In this document: positions 54,931 to 63,182 of the stretch, piece by piece
Numbering within the stretch: position 1 is the stretch's first letter
Layout: each line of letters begins with the position of its first letter
NCBI GenBank assembly: GCA_012959995.1
Contig: DUCC01000026.1
Span: 62,001-126,000, forward strand
DNA from: Acidimicrobiia bacterium
Lineage (GTDB): Bacteria; Actinomycetota; Acidimicrobiia; Acidimicrobiales; MedAcidi-G1
Direction of reading: 5' to 3'
Length of the DNA: 64,000 nucleotides
Position numbers and translations under genes: made by a program
The notes under the pieces: generated by a model
What the model saw: the letters and a program-made list of their open reading frames with translations, nothing else
Database searches by the model: none
Told to the model about the DNA's origin: nothing

Positions 54931-55968
54931 ATGGAAAAAGATGGTCAAAAAAATGTTGCCCCTATCGGCTTGGTGGTTAACCCTCGGTCGGGGACAGATG
55001 TGCGGCGCGCTATCGCCGCTGCAGGAAGCGTCACGGTGGCCGACAAAGCCAACATTGTGCGACGGGTGGTGTTGGGGGCAGTTGAAACAGGAGCGCACCG
55101 TTTTGTTGTTCACGGTGACCCGCACGGCATTGTGCGCCGGGCTACCGAAACCATTAAAGGTCTTGACCTGGATTGGGTGGGTACGGAGTTGACGTTCACT
55201 GAACGCGACACCTACCACGCCGTGGAGTGGATGCGCAATGCTGGTTGTGCGGTGATTTTGGTACTGGGGGGCGATGGGACGAATCGGGTGGCCGCTCAAT
55301 CCTGGCCGGATATCCCGGTGATCCCCGTATCTACTGGCACCAATAATGCTTTCCCGGTTTTTGTGGAAGCCACGGTGGCCGGTGCCGCCGCAGGGCATGT
55401 AGCAACCGGCCGAGTAGCTATCGGTGAGGTGGCGGGGCCGGCGAAGGTCGTTCGCCTAGATGTTTGGGATGACCAAGGGAACCTTGAAGAACCAGACTTG
55501 GCCTTAATCGATGCGGTGTCGGTAGATGACCGTTACGTCGGTTCGTTGGAGCTTTTTGACCCGAAAACTTTAGGGATTGCGGTGTTGACTCGAGCAGACC
55601 CGGCTTCGGTTGGTTTTGCGGGGGTTGGTGGATTGGTGGAAGAGATCACCGCCGACGACGATGCAGGGTTGTTGATTCGTTTTGCCCCGCCTGCAGCAAG
55701 CGAACGAGTATTGCGAGGTCCGACAGCCCCCGGCCATTACGACGACCTCGGGCTTCAGGAAGTGCGACGCCTCAAACTTGGTGAACGGGTGAGGGTAGAG
55801 GGCCCAATCTTGTTGGCTTTTGATGGCGAACGCAAAAGGCGTTTAGCGGAAGGCGCCCAGGCCGAATTATGGGTTGAACGCAACGGGCCTTGGGTCATTG
55901 ATGTGGCAACCGCTATGCGCCAAGCGGCCGCTCAAGGTAGTTACCTAAGAAATAAATCGCTCGGCTAA
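54931..55968 (+). CDS. ATP-NAD/AcoX-like kinase family protein
   Basis: A 345-residue protein of the ATP-NAD kinase/diacylglycerol-kinase superfamily. The nucleotide-binding motif is VLGGDGTNRVAA near residue 115, followed by VIPVSTGTNNAFPVFVEATVAG. The start GLVVNPRSGTDVRRAIA is typical of AcoX proteins found in acetoin-catabolism operons, but none of acoABC is present. The ATG at 54931 starts the similarity; an in-frame start at 54775 crosses the MFS gene's coding region. The 3' end overlaps the convergent HAD gene by 24 bases. Substrate unknown. Confidence 0.8.
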   Translation: MEKDGQKNVAPIGLVVNPRSGTDVRRAIAAAGSVTVADKANIVRRVVLGAVETGAHRFVVHGDPHGIVRRATETIKGLDLDWVGTELTFTERDTYHAVEWMRNAGCAVILVLGGDGTNRVAAQSWPDIPVIPVSTGTNNAFPVFVEATVAGAAAGHVATGRVAIGEVAGPAKVVRLDVWDDQGNLEEPDLALIDAVSVDDRYVGSLELFDPKTLGIAVLTRADPASVGFAGVGGLVEEITADDDAGLLIRFAPPAASERVLRGPTAPGHYDDLGLQEVRRLKLGERVRVEGPILLAFDGERKRRLAEGAQAELWVERNGPWVIDVATAMRQAAAQGSYLRNKSLG

Positions 55969-56652
55969 TAGGGCAGGGAGTTCACTAAAAGAGTCCAATA
56001 CCGGAAAGTCCACTCCGACTAAAGATGCATCGTCGGCGTGTTCATGCCCCCAAGTGGTGTGGTGAGGTATATGTATGGCTTGGGCCCCCAAAGAAATAAC
56101 CGGGAGTACATCGGAAGGCACGGAGTTGCCGACCATGGTGAACTGGTTGGGTTCAACTCGGTGTTGCCGCAAAAGAGCGCCATAGGTGTGAGGGTCTTTT
56201 TCTCGCACTACCTCAACAGCCCAAAAATGATCCACGATGCCGCTGTTTAAAATTTTGCGATGCTGGTCGGCGGGGTCTCCTTTGGTGATGAGCATCAAGC
56301 GGTGGCTTTCCCCAAGAAGGTGCAGGGTGTCGGCCACTGTCGGTAAAAGCTCAACCGGGTGATCAATGAGGGCTTGACCGGTAGACAATATTCGAGAAAT
56401 CTGTTGGGCATCAATAGCGCCTTCGGTCAGGTTGATGGCCGTCTCGATGCAAGAAAGGGTGAAGCTTTTTACGCCGTACCCGTAGCGTTCAATATTGACT
56501 CGTTCAAGAGCGAGGAGAGAAGCATCAACTTGTTCTCCGTCGGCCCAAGGGGAAAGCAATTGACGAAATTCGCCTTGGGCCGTATCGAAACGTGCCTGGT
56601 TTTCCCAAAGGGTGTCGTCGGCATCGAGACCGAGTACGGGGCGGTTAATCAT
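55945..56652 (-). CDS. HAD-like hydrolase
   Basis: A 235-residue HAD phosphatase of the IA type. Motif I is VLGLDADDTLWENQ with both aspartates, motif II LMLITKGDP, motif III Lys in VREKDPHTYGALL, motif IV FTMVGNSVPSDVLPV. An insert of helices between motifs I and II forms the cap domain. The ATG at 56652 is taken because it begins just before the first strand; extension to 57144 runs antisense through the DUF3499 gene and has no family likeness. Specificity cannot be assigned. Confidence 0.87.
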   Translation of the reverse strand: MINRPVLGLDADDTLWENQARFDTAQGEFRQLLSPWADGEQVDASLLALERVNIERYGYGVKSFTLSCIETAINLTEGAIDAQQISRILSTGQALIDHPVELLPTVADTLHLLGESHRLMLITKGDPADQHRKILNSGIVDHFWAVEVVREKDPHTYGALLRQHRVEPNQFTMVGNSVPSDVLPVISLGAQAIHIPHHTTWGHEHADDASLVGVDFPVLDSFSELPALLAERFIS

Positions 56653-56728
56653 GCGCTGAGCATAGAGGGCGAAGGTGTGGGCTGGGGTGTCCCCGATTGA
56701 GGTCGGCGCCGAGGCTAGCGTTTCCCTT

Positions 56729-57253
56729 ATGCGCCACCTATGTATGCGACCAGCTTGTAACGGCCCCGCCATTGTGTTGGTCATCATGAACCACAACAAT
56801 TTGACTTTTACCGTTCGCGACCCGGGGGAAATTGACGGCCCGGGCCGGGTTGCTCTTTGTGAGGTCCATTTGGATCGTATGAAGGCCCCACAGGGTTGGG
56901 ATATTTTGGATGAACGCCCGGGCGGCGATGTGGTGGCTTTTGTACGGCCTGCCTCGTCGGTGGGACGTCTGGTTGACCCGACACCAACTGCGCCTCGTCC
57001 GGTTGTTGAAGCCACCCACCCTTTGCGTAACCGTTTGACAGAAGAAAACGACGGCGAAACGCTTGACCCCGCTCCGGAGCCGACTCGTACCCCGTTACTG
57101 GCTCGAGCATTTTTGGGGGTAGATCGCCATCCAGCATCGCCCATTGGTTCGGCCGATGATTTTGATTGGGATCAACGAGATTTGCTTGGCGAAGACGACG
57201 ACGAGCAAATGTCTTTAGATGATTTTGACCCCGATGGGTTAGACCTCGCTTAA
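56729..57253 (+). CDS. DUF3499 family protein
   Basis: A 174-residue protein. The first 60 residues carry the DUF3499 pattern: LCMRPACNG at the N-terminus, FTVRDPGEIDGP and VALCEVHLDRMKAPQGWD, with four cysteine/histidine positions that may bind zinc. The middle is proline-rich and the C-terminus is strongly acidic (repeated Asp, ending DDFDPDGLDLA). DUF3499 is restricted to Actinobacteria and has no known function. ATG 56729 begins the cysteine motif; an ATG at 56786 would lose it. It is divergent from the HAD gene (76 bases). Confidence 0.78.
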   Translation: MRHLCMRPACNGPAIVLVIMNHNNLTFTVRDPGEIDGPGRVALCEVHLDRMKAPQGWDILDERPGGDVVAFVRPASSVGRLVDPTPTAPRPVVEATHPLRNRLTEENDGETLDPAPEPTRTPLLARAFLGVDRHPASPIGSADDFDWDQRDLLGEDDDEQMSLDDFDPDGLDLA

Positions 57254-57276
57254 GCTCTTGTGAGACGGCATTGATT

Positions 57277-58845
57277 ATGCGCCGCATTTTTACGGTGCTG
57301 ATGCTTCTGGCTGGGGCGGTGGTCGGAGTTGTTGGATTTTTAACAAGCGACGTTGATGAAGCAGCTATCGAGCCGCTTCCAGTTCTGTCCATTGCCACCA
57401 GTGCGCCGCCGACTACGAGTTCTCCGCCGCCGGTTCTTACCGTACCGGTGGTGCTCGCTACGACGACTACCACCACGCTGCCGCCTTTTTCTGGGTGGGT
57501 TGACCCGTTAAGTATCGGCCAACCGTGGGGCAACACGGTGTCGGGGGTCTTGACTTTTCGCGGTTCACCGACCCGTCGGTGGCATGGCGAGGGCCCGGTG
57601 CCTCAAGAGCCAGAAAGAGCGTGGCGTTTTCCTGCTGGTCAGGCCATGTGTTCAATGAGCAGCGTCTTTGGGGTAGATGAACAGTGGTGCGGTATGGGCT
57701 GGACTGGCCAACCGGCGATTTTTGAACGTGGGGAAATCACTTGGCTGGTTTTTGGGGCCTATGACGCCAAGGTGCATTTTTTGAATGCGGAAACCGGTGA
57801 GCGACTGCTGCCAGATTTCGTTACTGGGGACATAATTAAGGGTTCGGTAACTGTGGATCCGGATGGTTTTCCGCTGGTCTATACCGGTTCGCGAGACAAC
57901 TATCTGCGTGTATTGGGTATCGAAGGGGACGAAGCGGTGGAGTTGTGGCGGTTGCATGCCTATGACGTGTCGCCCACCAAGTGGAACAACGACTGGGATT
58001 CTGCACCTTTGGTCATCGACGACTATTTATTTGCTGGGGGAGAGAACAGCCGGTTTCATATCATTAAGTTGAATCGGGGTTATGACGATTTGGGGCAGGT
58101 CACGGTGGAGCCAGAGTTGTTGTGGGATTTTGCTGGTTGGGATGAGCAGCTTCTTTCGGCGGTGGGATCCAACGTGTCTATCGAAATGTCGCCGTTGATT
58201 TTGGGCGATGTGCTTTACTTTGCTAATTCTGGTGGGTTGGTGCAGGGGTGGGACATCGGCGGGCTTAAAGATGGGGTGGAGCCGCATCGGGTGTTTCGTT
58301 TTTGGGCCGGCGACGATGTAGATGCCAGCATTGTTCCTGATGATGAAGGGTTTCTCTATGTAGGGGTGGAGTACGAGCGCAGCACCGAGAGGTCTAAAGA
58401 GGTGGGTCAGATCATAAAGTTGGATCCTGGCAACCCAGATGATCCGGTGGTGTGGTCGGTGCATGACCGGCCTTATGTGAATTCGGGGGTGTGGGCTACC
58501 CCGGCCATTTATGAGGATTTGGTTATTGTGCCTACTGACCAAGGGTTGGTTCATGGCATTGATCGGGCGACCGGGGAGATCCGTTGGTCGTTGGATTTGC
58601 CTGGTCCGACGTGGTCGTCGCCCACCATTGTGGATGGGGTAATGGTTATGGGCGATTGCTCGGGCAGGGTGCGCGCTTTTGATGTTTCGGATACGTCAGT
58701 AAGCCCGCCGGAGTTGTGGCAGGTGACGACGGGCGCTTGTGTGGAGTCTTCGGTAACGGTGTGGAAGGGCTCGGTTTATTCGGGTTCGCGAGATGGTTTT
58801 CTTTATGCGTGGCGCGATTTAGTTTTGGCTGACGAACCGGGCTAG
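57277..58845 (+). CDS. Secreted PQQ-like beta-propeller repeat protein
   Basis: A 522-residue extracytoplasmic protein. A signal-anchor (about residues 3-23) is followed by a Pro/Ser/Thr-rich linker (roughly 35-70, including ATTTTTTLPP) and a beta-propeller with repeats of the WxF/L..G and G-x-L/V-x-A-x-D type, for example GVWATPAIYEDLVIVPTDQG and GSVYSGSRDGFLYAW. Four cysteines (around CSMSSVFGVDEQWC and DCSGR/ACVESS) could form disulfides. No PQQ-dehydrogenase catalytic residues were recognised; a scaffold or binding role is likely. ATG 57277; a TTG at 57271 is the alternative. Confidence 0.8.
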   Translation: MRRIFTVLMLLAGAVVGVVGFLTSDVDEAAIEPLPVLSIATSAPPTTSSPPPVLTVPVVLATTTTTTLPPFSGWVDPLSIGQPWGNTVSGVLTFRGSPTRRWHGEGPVPQEPERAWRFPAGQAMCSMSSVFGVDEQWCGMGWTGQPAIFERGEITWLVFGAYDAKVHFLNAETGERLLPDFVTGDIIKGSVTVDPDGFPLVYTGSRDNYLRVLGIEGDEAVELWRLHAYDVSPTKWNNDWDSAPLVIDDYLFAGGENSRFHIIKLNRGYDDLGQVTVEPELLWDFAGWDEQLLSAVGSNVSIEMSPLILGDVLYFANSGGLVQGWDIGGLKDGVEPHRVFRFWAGDDVDASIVPDDEGFLYVGVEYERSTERSKEVGQIIKLDPGNPDDPVVWSVHDRPYVNSGVWATPAIYEDLVIVPTDQGLVHGIDRATGEIRWSLDLPGPTWSSPTIVDGVMVMGDCSGRVRAFDVSDTSVSPPELWQVTTGACVESSVTVWKGSVYSGSRDGFLYAWRDLVLADEPG

Positions 58846-58893
58846 GTTCTGTTCGGCTTGAGGCACCGTGTCTTGGGTTTAAGAGAGGTTGTT

Positions 58894-60102
58894 ATGGCTG
58901 AAGTTACCGAAGCGGAGATTCGCGAGTTGACGGCCCAGTTTTTGGCTGAAGTTGACCACACGCAAGTCGACCAGTTCACTTTTCGCGGTGAGCAATTTGA
59001 CCGAGGTTTGGCTTTGGTGCAGTTTCCTGAAGGCTTGGGGGGCTTGGGTTTGTCGAGTCGCCGGCTACAAACGGTGGTTGACGCTGAGTTGCGGGCCGCT
59101 GGGGTGCCTTACCACGATTTGTTGATCAACCCCATTGGTATCGGTATGGGTGGCCCGGTGGTGCTTACTTATGCGACGCCGGAGCAGCAAAAACGCTTGT
59201 TGCGACCCATGTTTACTGGCGAAGAAATTTGGTGTCAGATGTTTTCTGAGCCGGGGGCGGGGTCGGATGTGGCTGGTTTAGCCACTCGGGCGGTGCGTGA
59301 TGGCGATGAATGGATTGTTAATGGGCAAAAAGTGTGGACTACTTTGGCTCATGTTTCGCGCTGGGGCATGTTGGTGGCTCGTAGCGACCCGGATCAGCCG
59401 AAGCACAAGGGTTTAACGTACTTCTTGTTGGATATGGAGTCTCCCGGGGTGGAGGTGCGTCCGTTACATCAAATTACCGGTGAGGCGGAGTTCAACGAAG
59501 TGTTTTTTGATGATGTGCGTATTCCTCATGACCGGGTGTTTGGCGAAGTGGGCGGCGGCTGGGCGGCGGCGGTCACGACGTTGATGAACGAGCGGGTTGC
59601 TTTGGGCGGCACGGTGCAAAAGGGTTCGGGCGCTATTGCTGACCTGATGCGTTTGTGGAAAGATCGGCGCGAAGCGTTGGCTTCTTCTGAAGCGGAAGTT
59701 ATGCGCGACCGGGTGTCTGCTTTGTGGATTGAGGCTGAGGCGCTGCGTTTGACGAACTGGCGGGCTCGAGAGAATTCCAAGGCGGGGAATCCTGGGCCGG
59801 AAGGATCGGTGGGCAAGGTCAAGTCGGCTGAGCTGAATCAGCGTATTTACGAAACCTGTATGGATCTTTTGGGCGCTGAAGGTTTACTTTACGAAGAGGG
59901 CTATGAGCGCCGCCGTCCGGCTCATGGGGAACGCCATGATGCGACACGCACCCATTACGCCTTTTTGCGGGCTCGTGCCAACACCATCGAGGGCGGCACG
60001 TCTGAGGTGATGCGCAACATTTTGGGTGAACGGGTTTTGGGTCTTCCCGGTGATGTGCGGGTCGACAAAAAGATCCCTTGGATAGACGTTCCCCGTAACT
60101 AG
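58894..60102 (+). CDS. Acyl-CoA dehydrogenase family protein
   Basis: A 402-residue FAD-dependent dehydrogenase. It has the ACAD signature CQMFSEPGAGSDVAGLATRAV, the FAD loop DEWIVNGQKVWTTLAHVSRWGMLVAR, a C-terminal helical domain and the ending ARANTIEGGTSEVMRNILGERVLGLP. The region AEGLLYEEGYERRR is where some ACADs have the catalytic Glu; the exact base is not settled. ATG 58894 follows AGAGAGG. It may work with the hydroxyacyl-CoA dehydrogenase 6 kb upstream. A strong hairpin lies nine bases after its stop. Confidence 0.92.
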   Translation: MAEVTEAEIRELTAQFLAEVDHTQVDQFTFRGEQFDRGLALVQFPEGLGGLGLSSRRLQTVVDAELRAAGVPYHDLLINPIGIGMGGPVVLTYATPEQQKRLLRPMFTGEEIWCQMFSEPGAGSDVAGLATRAVRDGDEWIVNGQKVWTTLAHVSRWGMLVARSDPDQPKHKGLTYFLLDMESPGVEVRPLHQITGEAEFNEVFFDDVRIPHDRVFGEVGGGWAAAVTTLMNERVALGGTVQKGSGAIADLMRLWKDRREALASSEAEVMRDRVSALWIEAEALRLTNWRARENSKAGNPGPEGSVGKVKSAELNQRIYETCMDLLGAEGLLYEEGYERRRPAHGERHDATRTHYAFLRARANTIEGGTSEVMRNILGERVLGLPGDVRVDKKIPWIDVPRN

Positions 60103-60110
60103 ATCTCCCC

Positions 60111-60147
60111 GAGATGAAACATGGGGCCAGGCCCTATGTTTCATCTC
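60111..60147. terminator. 17-bp perfect-stem hairpin between two convergent genes
   Basis: An inverted repeat with a 17-base-pair stem (one G-T pair) and a three-base loop CAG at 60128-60130. It lies between the end of the acyl-CoA dehydrogenase gene (60102) and the end of cysS (60197), so it probably stops transcription from both sides. There is no T-run, so an intrinsic terminator of the actinobacterial U-less kind is assumed. Confidence 0.6.
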
Positions 60148-60196
60148 AAGGTTCGGGGATGTTCGATTCCACCAGAACGGTGAGTTTGATTTGGCG

Positions 60197-61570
60197 TTAG
60201 GAGCGGTGCCAGGTGGTGCCGGTGGTGCTGTCTTCTAACACGATGCCCAAGCTGGTGAGTTCTTTGCGGATCTGGTCGGCTAGGTCGTAATCTTTGGCTT
60301 CTTTGGCGGCGCTGCGGGCGGCTACCAGGGCGTCGACTTCTGCTCGGTCGCCTTGGTCGGGTCGGGCTTGGTCGCCCAGCTCAAGACCTAGAGCAGAGGT
60401 GAGTTCTAAAGCAGCGGCGGTTAAGGCAGCAGCCGAATCGTGGTCTTCGGCGTCGAGGGCTCGGTTAGCGTCACGCACGGCATCAAAGATGGCCGCTAAT
60501 GCTCCGGCGGTGCCCAGGTCGTCGTCCATTGCGATGCGAAAGCGTTCCACGGTGGCCGGGTCGCTGGGGAGGTCGGGAAGGTCGGCGGTTTCCATGCGTC
60601 GAGTGAAAGCATCAAGGCGATCTAAGGCGGCGGCCGCCGTGGTTAACGTGATTTCGGTTATTTCCATGGTTTTGCGGTAATGAGTTTGCAAAACCAACAA
60701 CCGTAAGGCCCGAGGGTCCCAGTTGTCTAAAAGGTCGGCCAAGGTTTGAAAGTTGCCCAACGATTTGGACATTTTTTCGCTGCCTACCTGCACCATGCCG
60801 TTGTGCACCCAGGTGCGGGCGAAGGGGCGGCCGCACCCCAAGCATTCGGCTCGTTCGTTTTCGTGGTGGGGGAACATTAGGTCGTCGCCGCCGCCGTGAA
60901 TGTCAAAGTCTTCGCCCAGAAGGTCGAGTGCCATGGCCACGCATTCGATATGCCAGCCGGGGCGGCCCGGGCCCCAAGGGGAGTCCCAGGTGGGTTCACC
61001 CTCTTTGGCGGCTTTCCATAAGGCAAAGTCCAGTGGGTCTTTTTTGTCGCTGTCGACCTCCACGCGGGCGCCGGCGTTTTCTCGCAGTTGTTCGAGGTCT
61101 TGTTTTGCTAGTGCCCCGTAACCGTCGAGGTTATTGACGGCGTAGTAAACCCCGGAGTCGGTGGCGTAGGCCATGTCTCGAGAAACCAGGTCGCTAATGA
61201 CGGCAATCATTTGGTCAATGTATTCGGTGGCTCGCGGGCGGTGGTCGGGGTGCAAGATGTTGAGGCGATCCATCTCGGACACAAATACTTCTTCGAAGCG
61301 TTGCGCTAATTCGGGTTCGGTGGTGCCTTCGGCGGCGGCCCGGTTGATGATCTTGTCGTCAATGTCGGTGACGTTCGACGCCGAGGTGACGTCGTAGCCC
61401 GACCACTTGAGGTAACGAACTAACACGTCAAAAGCCAGGGTGGAACGAGCGTGCCCCAGGTGGGGGGCGTCGTAGACGGTGGGCCCGCACCAGTAGACCG
61501 AGGCTTTGCCGGGGTCGCGGGGAGCGAAGTCTGTTTTTTGGCCGGTCAGGCTGTCAGTAAAGCGAAGCAC
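60197..61570 (-). CDS. cysS: Cysteinyl-tRNA synthetase
   Basis: Charges tRNA-Cys. The 457-residue protein has the zinc-site cysteine in [16 protein letters not shown] (which also holds the HIGH-like PHLGHA), [29 protein letters not shown] (zinc ligand Cys), [17 protein letters not shown] (zinc His and Glu), KMSKSLGN and a C-terminal helical anticodon-binding domain. It is 16 bases after mshC, its paralogue, on the same strand, and ends at the hairpin at 60111-60147. Confidence 0.96.
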   Translation of the reverse strand: MLRFTDSLTGQKTDFAPRDPGKASVYWCGPTVYDAPHLGHARSTLAFDVLVRYLKWSGYDVTSASNVTDIDDKIINRAAAEGTTEPELAQRFEEVFVSEMDRLNILHPDHRPRATEYIDQMIAVISDLVSRDMAYATDSGVYYAVNNLDGYGALAKQDLEQLRENAGARVEVDSDKKDPLDFALWKAAKEGEPTWDSPWGPGRPGWHIECVAMALDLLGEDFDIHGGGDDLMFPHHENERAECLGCGRPFARTWVHNGMVQVGSEKMSKSLGNFQTLADLLDNWDPRALRLLVLQTHYRKTMEITEITLTTAAAALDRLDAFTRRMETADLPDLPSDPATVERFRIAMDDDLGTAGALAAIFDAVRDANRALDAEDHDSAAALTAAALELTSALGLELGDQARPDQGDRAEVDALVAARSAAKEAKDYDLADQIRKELTSLGIVLEDSTTGTTWHRS

Positions 61571-61586
61571 CCGAACAGGATACGGG

Positions 61587-62783
61587 CTAAGGAGCGAGGT
61601 GGGTGAGGTGAATACCTAAAAGCTCGGCGGCTTGGGTTAAGCCGGCAGCCGCATCGGGGTGATCGCCGGTGCCGGCCAGTAGCCCGATAGCTAAGGCATC
61701 GAGAGCATTTCGAGCGGTGATGGTGTCTAAATCGTTGTCAAGGGCGGCCCGTACAGCAGCCAAGGTGGGGGCGGGGTCGGGGCCGAGTGGGCAATTCACG
61801 GCTCGTTCTAGTCGCTCTAACCGGGCTACCCCGTCTTCGATATCGCCATCGAACCATTCGAAGCCTTCGTGGTAATGGTGGGCCAGCAAAGCTAAGCGAG
61901 TGGCTCGTGGGTCGTATTGTTGGCGCAGGTCACGCACGAAAACCAGGTTGCCTAGCGACTTAGACATTTTGGTGCCTTGGTAGGCCACCATGCCCACATG
62001 CATCCAATGGTCGGCTAAAGGCTGGCCGGTGGCGGCTCGGCTTTGGGCGTCTTCGCATTCGTGGTGGGGGAACACCAGGTCGTTGCCACCGCCGTGCAGG
62101 TCGATGGTTTCGCCTAATTCGTCCATAACCATGGCAGAACATTCAATGTGCCACCCGGGCCGGCCGGGCCCAAAAGGGGAGTCCCAGGTGGGTTCGCCGT
62201 CGGCCGAGGGCTGCCACAGTACAAAGTCCAACGGGTTGCGTTGTCGTGGGTCGTCGGGGCGGCCGCCGCGTTCGGCGGCGTAGGCCTCCATGACCGAGGT
62301 GTCGTAGCCAGAGAGCGAGCCGAAACTGCTTTGGGTAGCCACATCAAAAAAGGTGATGCCTTCCACTTGGTAAGTGTGACCACCTGTTTCCAAGCGGCTT
62401 ACCAGGTTGATGATGGCCGTAATGGATTCAGTGGCTCGTGGTTCGGCGACGGCCGGCCGCATATTAAGAGCCTCCATGTCGGCATCAAAGAAAGCCATTT
62501 CTTGGGCAGCTAACTCAAGGTAGTCAATGCCCAGTTCTTTAGCTTTGGGCAAGATGGAGTCGTCTACATCGGTGACGTTGCGCACCATGCGCACGTGGTG
62601 GCCGAGGTCTTCTAAGCGGCGGATGATCAGGTCAAAGGTGAGGTAGGTAAAGGCGTGGCCAAGGTGGGTGGCGTCGTAGGGGGTGATGCCGCAGACATAC
62701 ATGGTGACGTCGGGCCCGGGGGCAAAAGGCACTACGGCGCCTTTGGTGGTGTCAAAAAGGTGCATGGTTCCGGCGCTGGTCAT
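61587..62783 (-). CDS. mshC: Mycothiol ligase MshC (cysteine:GlcN-Ins ligase)
   Basis: MshC joins cysteine to glucosaminyl-inositol with ATP, the third step in mycothiol synthesis. The 398-residue protein is a CysRS paralogue: TMYVCGITPYDATHLGHA matches mycobacterial MshC closely and differs from CysRS (CGPTVYD), and the zinc ligands Cys (WHIEC), His and Glu (FPHHECED) and KMSKSLGNL are present. It lacks the long tRNA-anticodon domain of CysRS. The start is ATG 62783; an in-frame extension runs through the tRNA-Arg gene and was rejected. mshA, mshB and mshD are not in the window. Confidence 0.88.
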   Translation of the reverse strand: MTSAGTMHLFDTTKGAVVPFAPGPDVTMYVCGITPYDATHLGHAFTYLTFDLIIRRLEDLGHHVRMVRNVTDVDDSILPKAKELGIDYLELAAQEMAFFDADMEALNMRPAVAEPRATESITAIINLVSRLETGGHTYQVEGITFFDVATQSSFGSLSGYDTSVMEAYAAERGGRPDDPRQRNPLDFVLWQPSADGEPTWDSPFGPGRPGWHIECSAMVMDELGETIDLHGGGNDLVFPHHECEDAQSRAATGQPLADHWMHVGMVAYQGTKMSKSLGNLVFVRDLRQQYDPRATRLALLAHHYHEGFEWFDGDIEDGVARLERLERAVNCPLGPDPAPTLAAVRAALDNDLDTITARNALDALAIGLLAGTGDHPDAAAGLTQAAELLGIHLTHLAP

Positions 62784-62805
62784 TTGCTTACGGTACTCGC
62801 TTTGG

Positions 62806-62879
62806 TGCCCTCGGCAGGAATCGAACCTGCGGCCTACCACTTAGGAGGCGGTCGCTCTATCCAACTGAGCTACGAGGGC
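62806..62879 (-). tRNA. tRNA-Arg (anticodon CCT)
   Basis: Read on the minus strand the cloverleaf is complete: acceptor GCCCTCG/CGAGGGC, D-arm GCTC/GAGC, anticodon arm ACCGC-CTCCTAA-GTGGT with anticodon CCT, variable AGGCC, T-arm GCAGG-TTCGATT-CCTGC and discriminator A. No CCA is encoded. It reads the AGG codon. It lies between DUF167 and mshC on the same strand, 22 bases before the mshC ATG. Confidence 0.96.
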
Positions 62880-62909
62880 ATGGCGCTTAGGCTACAAGGC
62901 CTCGGTCGG

Positions 62910-63182
62910 TCATCTACCAAGGCGAGCTAAGGCTTCAAGTTCGGTGAGCCCTTCGATGCGAAAACGTTTGTGTCGAGCGGTGGCTCCTGAAGCCAGAAGT
63001 ACTTGACTTCGTTTTAGGCCTAGGGCTCGAGCCAGCGCCTGTCGGGCTGCTTCGGTGGCTCGACCATCTACGGGTGCTTCGGTTACGCGTATTTTGATTT
63101 CCCCGTTTTCGTAGTGCGCATCGGTCCGACTGGACCGGGGGGCTACCTTGACTTTGAGCAGACAGTGGGTTGGGTCAGTCAC
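62910..63182 (-). CDS. DUF167 (YggU) family protein
   Basis: A 90-residue protein with the DUF167 fold signatures: LLKVKVAPRSSRTDAH at the start, IKIRVTEAPVDGRATEAARQALARALGL in the middle and KRSQVLLASGATARHKRFRIEGL at the end. The family is widespread and its function is unknown. Its start overlaps the end of the luciferase-like oxidoreductase gene by eight bases. Confidence 0.9.
   Translation of the reverse strand: MTDPTHCLLKVKVAPRSSRTDAHYENGEIKIRVTEAPVDGRATEAARQALARALGLKRSQVLLASGATARHKRFRIEGLTELEALARLGR

Noticed and set aside
56653-57144. Long N-terminal extension of the HAD gene on the minus strand
   Set aside because: It is antisense to DUF3499, low in complexity and unlike any HAD N-terminus.
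60150-60185. tRNA-like fragment containing TTCGATTCC after the acyl-CoA dehydrogenase gene
   Set aside because: The flanking bases cannot form a five-pair T-stem and no other arm is present.
62784-62840. N-terminal extension of mshC through the tRNA-Arg gene
   Set aside because: It would translate the 3' half of the tRNA. The family start begins at or just after ATG 62783.
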